Source: Ignavibacteria bacterium
Lineage (GTDB): Bacteria; Bacteroidota; Ignavibacteria; Tepidaquicellales; OLB5
Assembly: GCA_030835005.1 (NCBI GenBank)
Contig: JAUQWT010000058.1
Location: 1-7,055 of the forward strand
Direction: 5' to 3'
DNA length: 7,055 nucleotides
The stretch's first letter is position 1; every line of letters begins with the position of its first letter. A model generated the notes under the pieces. That model made no database searches. It was not told the DNA's origin and saw nothing but the letters and a program-made list of their open reading frames with translations. A program made the translations under genes and the position numbers. Of the stretch, positions 1 through 5,745 are shown in pieces.

Positions 1-27
1 TACAGAAACATCATGAAAAAAGGTTAA
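1..27 (+). CDS. Possible C-terminal tail of an upstream gene (partial)
   Basis: Frame 1 is open from the window edge and reads YRNIMKKG before a TAA at 25-27. Frame 2 closes earlier and frame 3 runs into the hairpin of the downstream terminator. A terminator starting about 38 bases after this stop fits a gene ending here. Only eight residues are visible, so the product cannot be named and the coding status is a guess from context. Confidence 0.25.
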   Translation, partial: YRNIMKKG

Positions 28-64
28 CGCACTTAATTATCCTGAATTTGATAATTTTTTATAC

Positions 65-96
65 GGACAGACAGTTATGCCTGTCCTGCTTTTTTT
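65..96 (+). terminator. Rho-independent terminator of the upstream gene
   Basis: A perfect 6-bp stem, GGACAG (65-70) with CTGTCC (81-86), encloses a 10-base loop and is followed three bases later by a run of seven T (90-96). The T run lies on the + strand side only, so it should stop rightward transcription coming from before the window. It separates the phosphatase gene at 158 from whatever lies upstream, so that gene probably has its own promoter in 97-157, where I see no clear consensus. Confidence 0.7.
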
Positions 97-157
97 AAAA
101 AAGTTTCGCACAACAATAAACATCTTTTTTGAGTAAAATAAAAATTCTCAGTTCACA

Positions 158-754
158 TTGAATAAAGCTTTATTTCTTGATAGGGACGGAACAATTGTAA
201 AGGAAACAGGCGGTAAAACACCTGAAACTTTAGGTTACTTACTTAGTGTTGAAGATGTTGAACTCATTGACGGCTCTGCTGATGCAATAGCAGCGGCCAG
301 GAAACTGGGATTCAGGATCATAGTAATTACTAACCAATCGGCAATTGCGCGCGGCTGGCTTACAGAAAGTGAGCTTGATAAGATAAATTCAAAGATGTAT
401 TCACTGCTTCTTGAGGCAAATCCTGAAGCAAAGGTTGACGCACTTTACTACTCGCCTTATCATAAAGAAGGCGTTATTGAAAAATACTCAATTGAGCATA
501 ATTCCAGAAAACCGGATATTGGCATGATACTGGAAGCAAAGGAAAAGTTTGATATTGATCTTTCTGCTTCATATATGATAGGTGATGCCCATAGCGATGT
601 AAAATGCGGACTTAATGCTGGTTTAAAGAACATACTTGTGAAGACCGGCTATGGAAAAATAGCATACAGGAAATGTCTTGATGAAAAACTAAAAATTGAC
701 TTTATTGCAGACAATCTAACGGATGCAATAGGATTTATTGAAAAAAATAGCTGA
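158..754 (+). CDS. HAD-IIIA family phosphatase, GmhB-like (heptose bisphosphate phosphatase type), zinc ligands missing
   Basis: This is a 198-residue HAD-superfamily phosphatase. HAD motif I is LFLDRDGT (Asp8 nucleophile, Asp10 acid/base), motif II is ITNQS (around Thr58), motif III is RKPDIGM (Arg117-Lys118) and motif IV is GDAHSDV (Asp143, Asp147). The order, spacing, the ARGWLTE segment after motif II and the total length match D-glycero-D-manno-heptose-1,7-bisphosphate 7-phosphatase (GmhB), a cytoplasmic step in making ADP-heptose for lipopolysaccharide. The related HisB phosphatase domain is an alternative. The start is TTG at 158: the frame is closed by TAA at 134-136, no ATG occurs before codon 80, and this start places motif I at the normal distance. 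There is no clear Shine-Dalgarno. Oddly, the GmhB zinc loop (YYCPHH…CxCRKP in E. coli, from memory) keeps its length here but has Ser99, Tyr101, His114 and Ser116 in place of Cys, His, Cys, Cys. The phosphatase family is secure; the exact substrate is not. It is flanked by terminators on both sides and looks monocistronic. Confidence 0.88.
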   Translation: MNKALFLDRDGTIVKETGGKTPETLGYLLSVEDVELIDGSADAIAAARKLGFRIIVITNQSAIARGWLTESELDKINSKMYSLLLEANPEAKVDALYYSPYHKEGVIEKYSIEHNSRKPDIGMILEAKEKFDIDLSASYMIGDAHSDVKCGLNAGLKNILVKTGYGKIAYRKCLDEKLKIDFIADNLTDAIGFIEKNS

Positions 755-766
755 AATTGAGTAAAA

Positions 767-792
767 AATCCGCCTTTTAGCGGATTGTTCTG
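767..792 (+). terminator. Hairpin terminator after the HAD phosphatase gene
   Basis: A perfect 7-bp inverted repeat, AATCCGC (767-773) and GCGGATT (780-786), has a 6-base loop and starts 12 bases after the TGA at 752-754. The following bases (GTTCTGTTATATT) are T-rich but not a clean run, and an A run precedes the stem. It probably ends the phosphatase transcript and separates it from the lipoprotein-barrel unit. The weak T tract is the reason for moderate confidence. Confidence 0.55.
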
Positions 793-824
793 TTATATTC
801 ACAATTTTTGAACGAAAATAATAA

Positions 825-2048
825 ATGACCATTAAAAATATCAAAGCTTTACTGTTTGGCACTGTTTTAACAACAGCCCTTTCAATATACACAATAGGAT
901 GCGCTGATGACCCGTCTTCTCTCGGAATCAATTTCATACCTCCCGGTGATACTACAGGAATAAGAGTTTTCGATTCGTTCACTGATACCATGCCGATCAA
1001 ATCCACAAACAGGATCCTGTACGTTAACACTTCCGGTTCAAAGAATTTGATGGTTGGAAAAAGCGGTTCAATTGAAGCAAAGGGCCTTTTGCTTTTCGGC
1101 AATTTCGGAAACGATCTTGACAGCGCAACAGTTCAATCTGCAACTATGACGCTTGCCTACAATAATTATTATTACCCTGCATCTTCTTCAGATTCGCTGG
1201 GGCAGATGTCATTTGAGATTTATAAGATACAGCAATATCTCAACTTTTCAAGCATAACTGCCGATTCCGTGAACTCTTCTTCATTCGGGAATACTTCACA
1301 GGGAACGTATACCGGAACACCCACTGCAGACTCACAGGATGTACAGATAAGCTTAAATACAAGCATGGTTAAAGACTGGCTAGAATACGCTGCCGATACG
1401 GGTTATGCAAACAAGAATTACGGCATTGCCTTAACGCCGAATCCGGGTACCGGTGTAATAAAATCATTCTATTCAGGACTTGCTGTGATCTCTGCAAGTG
1501 TAAGGCCCCGGCTTGAAGTTATCTATGTGAAAAACGGAATTACTGATACCTTTTATACCGATGGTTCTGCAACGGTCTCTCTTGTTACAGGTACGATTCC
1601 CGTTTCCGGAGAGAAGTTTAACCTGCAGGCGGGTATAAGCTTTGTTAATGTAATGGAGTTTGATCTGAACCGGTTTCCTTCTACTGCAACCATTAATGAT
1701 GTACAGCTTTTTCTGACTTTGGACTCAGCAGGTTCTGTATTCACAAACCAGTCAACTAAATCGGTATTTGCGCAGTTTATTACAGATAGCGCCGGATTGA
1801 AGACGGAGTCGTTCCAGTTTAACGGCGGGCCATACGGAAGCGGTCAGTATATGCTAAGGCTTATTTCAAACAGGATAGAGTCTCCGTTCCAGCGGTGGCT
1901 TGTGGGGACTGCGAATTACGGAATACTGCTGGCTTCAGGTACGCAGAATACTGCGCTAGACAGCTACACTTTTTACAAAGAAACAGCAACAGACCCTGCA
2001 AAGCGCCCCAGAGTTATAATTAAATACACGCCGAGAGTGAATCCATGA
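825..2048 (+). CDS. Predicted outer-membrane lipoprotein, DUF4270/DNRLRE-like, with two repeated beta modules
   Basis: This 407-residue predicted exported lipoprotein has a basic start and a hydrophobic core (residues 8-24) ending in YTIGC. The lipidated residue would be Cys26, followed by Ala-Asp-Asp. Acidic residues just after the cysteine resemble the Bacteroidota lipoprotein export signal to the outer membrane or surface. The N-terminus after Cys26 (DDPSSLGINFIPPGD, then a DSFTDT segment) resembles DUF4270 lipoproteins of Bacteroidota. The rest is beta-rich and appears duplicated. Module 1 (about 74-235) has LLLFGNFGNDLDSATVQSAT, then DWLEYA, NYGIAL and RPRLEVIYV. Module 2 (about 249-402) has VMEFDLNRFPSTATINDVQL, then QRWLVG, NYGILL and RPRVIIKYT. 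This order is typical of DNRLRE-type modules found in secreted proteins. No catalytic motif is visible, so the role (binding, structural, or partner of the next gene) is unknown. No Shine-Dalgarno precedes the ATG. The stop overlaps the start of the barrel gene. Confidence 0.8.
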   Translation: MTIKNIKALLFGTVLTTALSIYTIGCADDPSSLGINFIPPGDTTGIRVFDSFTDTMPIKSTNRILYVNTSGSKNLMVGKSGSIEAKGLLLFGNFGNDLDSATVQSATMTLAYNNYYYPASSSDSLGQMSFEIYKIQQYLNFSSITADSVNSSSFGNTSQGTYTGTPTADSQDVQISLNTSMVKDWLEYAADTGYANKNYGIALTPNPGTGVIKSFYSGLAVISASVRPRLEVIYVKNGITDTFYTDGSATVSLVTGTIPVSGEKFNLQAGISFVNVMEFDLNRFPSTATINDVQLFLTLDSAGSVFTNQSTKSVFAQFITDSAGLKTESFQFNGGPYGSGQYMLRLISNRIESPFQRWLVGTANYGILLASGTQNTALDSYTFYKETATDPAKRPRVIIKYTPRVNP

Positions 2049-3313
2049 TAAAATTCCGAAATAAAATTAAGATCTCAATATTACTTTTCTTTGTACTCAC
2101 AGCAAGTACAAGTGCGCAGATCGATAAGAATGGCGGCTCGATCTATTCAATATTCGGGCTTGGTGATCTAAGCTATTCATCAAGCAACCGGACAGACGGA
2201 ATGGGAATTATGGGCATAAGCCTATATGGCGATTATACTAATTCTGTAAATCCCGCAGCATGGACAAGGATCCAGAATACGATTTTTACCACGAAGTTCA
2301 ACATGGAAAATATCCGTTCAACGGACGGAATAAGTACAGCAAAAAGAACTTATGGCAACTTCGAGGGATTTGATCTTTCTATTCCGCTTAACAAAGGCAA
2401 CGGATGGATCATAAATCTTGGCGTGAATAATTACAGTCTTGTAAACTATGATGCAAAATTCTCATCATCTGTTGATGGGGAAAATTACACTCAGTCTTAC
2501 AGCGGCAATGGCGGTTTATACCGCATGAGTGTTGGATTTTCTTATATCATTTTCAAACAGTTTAGTTTTGGCACACAATTTAATTATGCATTCGGGAACA
2601 TAAATAAATCGCTGAATATTGATTTCACAAATCCGCTGCTGTTTGATACAAAGAACATTTCATCAAATACAATTTCGGGATTCTATTTTAATACCGGTTT
2701 GATCTATCACGGGTTCGGGAAGTTATTCCGCAGCAAGAATCTTGAAAATATGACGCTTGGAGTATTTGTTTCATCTCCGGCAAAGTTCAATTCAGATGTG
2801 AACGGGAAATTCTCGAGATCTATACTTGCAACTGATACGCTGAACCTTACCAAGGGGAAGCTTGATATTCCGCTTGCCTTTGGCGTAGGGCTTTCAAATA
2901 CTTTTAACAAGACCCTGCTCATAGCTGCAGATCTTTATTTTCAGCAGTGGGATAATTACAAATATTACGGCATTCACCCCGTAGAGATCAAAAACAGCAT
3001 GAAAGCCGGTATAGGCCTTGAATATACTCCTTCTGTTAAGCTTGAAGACCCATATATAAAGCGGGTATCTTACAGGCTTGGCGGAAGCTACACGCAGGAC
3101 TACCTGAAGCTCAACGGTGAGAATATAAATACCATCAGCGTAAGCGCAGGATTATCGCTTCCAATCGGGAGATACAATTCAGTTGACCTGTATTTCAAAT
3201 ACAACATGAGAGGCAAAGATTCCGGCGGCTTGATAAAAGATAATGTATTCCGCTTTGGCGGATCTGTGAAGATCGGTGAACTTTGGTTTTTAAAACCATC
3301 AGATGAATTTTAA
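2045..3313 (+). CDS. Predicted outer-membrane beta-barrel protein (FadL/PorV-like, uncharacterised Bacteroidota-type family)
   Basis: This 422-residue protein begins with a signal peptide: basic residues 3-9, a hydrophobic core 10-20 and a likely signal peptidase I site after STSA (cleavage before Gln25). The mature protein opens with GGSIYSIFGLGDLSY, then DGMGIMGISLYGDYTNSVNPAAW (given here as residues 51-73). Glycine- and aromatic-rich alternating strands follow to the end, with a last predicted strand around FRFGGSVKIGELWF and a terminal Phe. The N-terminal YSxFGxGD pattern, the NPA motif and the WFLK ending recall a family of uncharacterised outer-membrane proteins in Bacteroidota, distantly like FadL or PorV. 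That comparison is from memory. The start is the ATG in ATGA, overlapping the lipoprotein stop by four bases, so the two are probably translated together. It may be a channel or an anchor for the lipoprotein; nothing in the sequence shows a substrate. Confidence 0.78.
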   Translation: MIKFRNKIKISILLFFVLTASTSAQIDKNGGSIYSIFGLGDLSYSSSNRTDGMGIMGISLYGDYTNSVNPAAWTRIQNTIFTTKFNMENIRSTDGISTAKRTYGNFEGFDLSIPLNKGNGWIINLGVNNYSLVNYDAKFSSSVDGENYTQSYSGNGGLYRMSVGFSYIIFKQFSFGTQFNYAFGNINKSLNIDFTNPLLFDTKNISSNTISGFYFNTGLIYHGFGKLFRSKNLENMTLGVFVSSPAKFNSDVNGKFSRSILATDTLNLTKGKLDIPLAFGVGLSNTFNKTLLIAADLYFQQWDNYKYYGIHPVEIKNSMKAGIGLEYTPSVKLEDPYIKRVSYRLGGSYTQDYLKLNGENINTISVSAGLSLPIGRYNSVDLYFKYNMRGKDSGGLIKDNVFRFGGSVKIGELWFLKPSDEF

Positions 3314-3372
3314 CAGACGAATTTTAATAATACAAAAACATTTTTACCGCACAAACAAAACCTTGAATAAAC

Positions 3373-4674
3373 ATGTCTAATTTACAGGAATTTGATCCTC
3401 AGATCTACATGGCTATCCGCCACGAACTTCAGAGGCAAAACAATAAGCTGGAGCTTATCGCTTCTGAGAATTTTACCAGCATTGAGGTAATGGAAGCAAT
3501 GGGCTCGGTAATGACAAATAAGTATGCCGAAGGTTACCCCGGAAAAAGATATTACGGCGGATGTGAGTACGTAGATGTTGCCGAAAACGTTGCAAGAGAC
3601 AGAGCCAAGGAGCTTTTTGGAGCAGAGTATGCAAACGTGCAGCCGCACTCAGGTTCACAGGCAAACATGGCAGTATATTTTGTGCTTGTGAAACCGGGCG
3701 ATAAAGTAATGGGAATGGACCTCTCTCATGGCGGACATTTGACTCATGGATCTCCAGTTAACTTTTCAGGGAAGCTGTATAATTTTGTGCAGTATGGTAT
3801 AAATCCGGAAACAGAAATGCTTGACTATGACATGATAGAAAGCGTTGCAGTCAAAGAAAAACCTAAAATGATAACGGTTGGCGCAAGCGCTTACTCAAGG
3901 AATATTGATTATAAAAGATTCAGAGAAATTGCAGATAAAGTAAATGCTTTTTTGCTTGCTGATATTGCCCACCCCGCAGGACTGATAGCAAAAGGATTAC
4001 TGAACGATCCAATTCCGCATTGTCATATTGTTACAACTACTACGCACAAAACACTTCGCGGCCCAAGGGGCGGTATGATACTTATGGGAGCAGATTTTGA
4101 AAATCCGTTCGGCATAAAAGCGCCAAAATCCGGAAGGACAAAAATGATGAGCGAGCTTATTGATTCGATGGTTATTCCGGGAATTCAGGGCGGACCTTTG
4201 ATGCATGTAATTGCCGCCAAAGCGGTTGCTTTTAAGGAAGCGCTGCAGGGTGATTTCAAGAAATACGCAGAGCAGGTAATTAAGAATGCGCAGGAACTGG
4301 CAGGAAAACTTACCGGTTATGGATTCAAAATTATATCCGGCGGAACAGATAATCATTTAATGCTTATCGATTTGAGGAATAAGAACATGACCGGCAAGCA
4401 GGCGCAGGAACTGCTTGATGAAGTAGGTATTACCTGCAATAAGAATGCTGTGCCGTTTGATGACAAGAGCCCCCTTATCACAAGCGGGATCAGGCTTGGC
4501 TCGCCGGCCATGACCACACGCGGAATGAACGAAAAAGATATGGCTGTTATTGCATCAATGATAAACGATATCATCAGCAATCCCGAAAGTACAGAAATTA
4601 AGAATGAAGTAAAGCAGAAAATAGATGACCTGACAAGCGAACATCCTTTATACCCTGAATTGTTTACCTGGTAG
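3373..4674 (+). CDS. glyA: Serine hydroxymethyltransferase
   Basis: GlyA is a cytoplasmic PLP enzyme that interconverts serine plus tetrahydrofolate with glycine plus 5,10-methylene-tetrahydrofolate, the main one-carbon source for purines, thymidylate and methionine. The 433-residue protein is full length. The PLP lysine is Lys226 in TTTTHKTLRGPRGG. Other recognisable active-site positions are Ser31 in LIASENF, Tyr51 and Glu53 in YAEGYPGKRYYGG, Asp197 and His200 in LLADIAHPAG, Arg232 after the lysine, and Arg374 in SGIRLGSPAMTTRG, which binds the substrate carboxylate. Between residues 241 and 269 it carries a segment (FENPFGIKAPKSG, then a MMSELIDS stretch) longer than in E. coli GlyA and typical of Bacteroidota homologues, a useful lineage hint. 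No Shine-Dalgarno precedes the ATG (context CCTTGAATAAAC). It heads a tight cluster: the next ORF starts 4 bases after its stop. All key residues are intact, so function is very likely. Confidence 0.98.
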   Translation: MSNLQEFDPQIYMAIRHELQRQNNKLELIASENFTSIEVMEAMGSVMTNKYAEGYPGKRYYGGCEYVDVAENVARDRAKELFGAEYANVQPHSGSQANMAVYFVLVKPGDKVMGMDLSHGGHLTHGSPVNFSGKLYNFVQYGINPETEMLDYDMIESVAVKEKPKMITVGASAYSRNIDYKRFREIADKVNAFLLADIAHPAGLIAKGLLNDPIPHCHIVTTTTHKTLRGPRGGMILMGADFENPFGIKAPKSGRTKMMSELIDSMVIPGIQGGPLMHVIAAKAVAFKEALQGDFKKYAEQVIKNAQELAGKLTGYGFKIISGGTDNHLMLIDLRNKNMTGKQAQELLDEVGITCNKNAVPFDDKSPLITSGIRLGSPAMTTRGMNEKDMAVIASMINDIISNPESTEIKNEVKQKIDDLTSEHPLYPELFTW

Positions 4675-4678
4675 GAAT

Positions 4679-4882
4679 ATGATATTACCATTTATCGAAG
4701 ATATAGAGCCTGAAGCAAAAATTGAAAGCGGCAAGGAAATCTTAACACCGGCTGCTTCTGAACTGGACAAATCAAGATCCGGTTCTTCAATTTACGATGC
4801 CTTCGATCTGAAATATATTGAGTTCAAGGAAAAGATCGAAAAGGAACGATTTGCAAGAGAATTATTAGCGCCCGGCAGGTAA
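4679..4882 (+). CDS. Small hypothetical protein between glyA and tatC
   Basis: This 67-residue ORF is one I do not recognise. It starts 4 bases after the glyA stop, with TAGGA overlapping that stop as a weak, very close ribosome site, and ends 3 bases before tatC. Such packing favours a translated gene co-expressed with both. The protein is highly charged (about 15 acidic and 11 basic residues). It has a proline-containing N-terminal third (PFIEDIEPEAKI), a Ser-rich middle (SRSGSSIYDA) and a C-terminal stretch (about 42-63) that looks like an amphipathic helix with alternating Lys and Glu. It has no signal peptide or membrane segment, so it is not TatA or TatB despite its place beside tatC. 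No cysteine or metal motif is present. It may be a small cytoplasmic partner, or a lineage-specific protein unrelated to its neighbours. Confidence 0.65.
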   Translation: MILPFIEDIEPEAKIESGKEILTPAASELDKSRSGSSIYDAFDLKYIEFKEKIEKERFARELLAPGR

Positions 4883-4885
4883 TTT

Positions 4886-5635
4886 ATGTCTGAAGACAAG
4901 TTTCCAGAGGATAACCCAGAAACCGGTGAGATGGGTTTTTTAGAGCATCTTGAAGAACTGAGATGGAGACTGATCAAAGCTGTAATAGGAGTTGTTTTAG
5001 GCGGTATAGTTGCCGGTATTTTCATAGATTATATTATGAATGACTTTCTGCTGGCCCCTGCAAAAAATACCACTCCTCCTTTAGAGCTGATAAATTTAAA
5101 ACCTTACGGTCAGCTTGTTCTTTACATGGAAGTGATACTTGTGTGCGGCATAATTTTCAGCATACCAAATATCTTTTACCAGATCTGGAAGTTCATAGAG
5201 CCCGGGCTGATGCCTTCTGAAAGAAGATATATTTCAGCTATTGTTGCATTCTCGTCGCTTTGTTTTTTGGGGGGTATTTCATTTGCTTATTTTGTAATGC
5301 TGCCAACGGCGCTAAAGTTTTTCGCACAGTTTGGCACACAGGCAATAACTAACAATATTGCTGTAGATGAATATTTCGGATTTGTGATATCTGTTATGCT
5401 GGCAGCAGGAATAGTTTTTGAGCTGCCTATGGTCTCGTTCTTTCTTTCAAAGCTTGGAATATTGACGCCAAAATTCATGCGCAGGTACAGGAAGCACGCA
5501 ATAGTAATCATATTATTACTTGCAGGCATCCTTACCCCCAGTCCGGATATTACAAGCCAGCTACTTCTTGGGATACCGCTGTTAATACTATATGAAGTAA
5601 GCATAATAATCTCAAAGTATTCGCAGCCGAAATAA
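4886..5635 (+). CDS. tatC: Sec-independent (twin-arginine) protein translocase subunit TatC
   Basis: TatC is the polytopic inner-membrane receptor that recognises twin-arginine signal peptides and, with TatA-type subunits, exports folded proteins. The 249-residue protein has the usual six membrane segments, roughly at 30-53, 76-98, 115-140, 163-183, 201-216 and 222-242. Diagnostic motifs are FLEHLEELRWRL at the N-terminus (Glu24 equals the signal-binding Glu15 of E. coli), FIEPGLMPSERR (Glu112 equals Glu103), FAYFVMLPTAL, the intramembrane acid in GIVFELP (Glu179 equals Glu170) and LTPSPDITSQ near the end (Asp221). The N-terminal extension before the first motif is slightly acidic and longer than in E. 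coli. The start at 4886 is 3 bases after the small ORF, with a weak AGG 5-8 bases upstream. No tatA or tatB lies in the window, so those subunits must be encoded elsewhere. Confidence 0.97.
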   Translation: MSEDKFPEDNPETGEMGFLEHLEELRWRLIKAVIGVVLGGIVAGIFIDYIMNDFLLAPAKNTTPPLELINLKPYGQLVLYMEVILVCGIIFSIPNIFYQIWKFIEPGLMPSERRYISAIVAFSSLCFLGGISFAYFVMLPTALKFFAQFGTQAITNNIAVDEYFGFVISVMLAAGIVFELPMVSFFLSKLGILTPKFMRRYRKHAIVIILLLAGILTPSPDITSQLLLGIPLLILYEVSIIISKYSQPK

Positions 5636-5638
5636 TTA

Positions 5639-5660
5639 ACCCCATTTAAAATATCGGGGT
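5639..5660 (+). other. Weak hairpin after tatC
   Basis: ACCCC (5639-5643) can pair with GGGGT (5656-5660) across an A/T-rich 12-base loop, starting 4 bases after the tatC stop. No T tract follows on either strand, so it is not a standard intrinsic terminator. It could stabilise the 3' end of the tatC message or attenuate read-through, or be chance. Confidence 0.3.
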
Positions 5661-5706
5661 GTAAAGAAAAAATCAATTTAAACAATAAAATGTTAAGCAC
5701 CTTTTA

Positions 5707-5729
5707 TCCCCCTTTAATTAAAGGAGGGA
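5707..5729. repeat. Imperfect palindrome, probable dispersed-repeat fragment
   Basis: The core CCTTTAATTAAAGG (5711-5724) is a perfect 14-base palindrome. After one C/A mismatch it continues with C5708-C5709 against G5726-G5727, giving a pyrimidine-rich left arm (TCCCC) and a purine-rich right arm (GGAGGGA). A further purine block, AAGGGAG, follows at 5732-5738, giving a C-block, palindrome, G-block, G-block pattern. From memory, similar C5TTT…AAAG5 elements with a trailing G block recur between genes in several bacterial phyla, so this may be one copy of a small mobile or non-coding repeat. Only one copy is visible here. Confidence 0.45.
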
Positions 5730-5732
5730 ATA

Positions 5733-5738
5733 AGGGAG
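5733..5738 (+). promoter_or_regulatory. Strong ribosome binding site for the polyprenyl synthase gene
   Basis: AGGGAG lies 7 bases before the ATG at 5746, a near-ideal Shine-Dalgarno and the clearest in the window, where most genes have none. A second, stronger-looking AAGGAGGG (5721-5728) is 17 bases or more from the ATG, too far for normal use, and lies in the right arm of the palindrome. The site supports the start at 5746. Confidence 0.55.
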
Positions 5739-5745
5739 TTTCATA

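Noticed and set aside
783..824. Bacteroidota-type promoter (TTG plus TAnnTTTG) before the lipoprotein
   Set aside because: TTG at 785-787 and TATATTCA (794-801) or AATTTTTG (803-810) match only in part and the spacing is far from the expected 19 bases or so.
716..1102. 128-codon reverse-strand ORF across the phosphatase end and lipoprotein start
   Set aside because: It covers the hairpin at 767-786 and the lipoprotein signal peptide antisense, has no recognisable domain, and conflicts with two well supported + strand genes.
3997..4691. Reverse-strand ORFs of 119 and 112 codons inside glyA
   Set aside because: They are antisense to conserved GlyA active-site coding sequence and have no family features; shadow frames.
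4679..4882. Small ORF as TatA or TatB
   Set aside because: The position before tatC suggests it, but there is no N-terminal membrane helix or TatA-type glycine hinge; the protein is highly charged throughout.
5287..5700. 137-codon reverse-strand ORF over the tatC 3' half
   Set aside because: It is antisense to the TatC membrane segments; its composition follows from those codons and there is no independent support.
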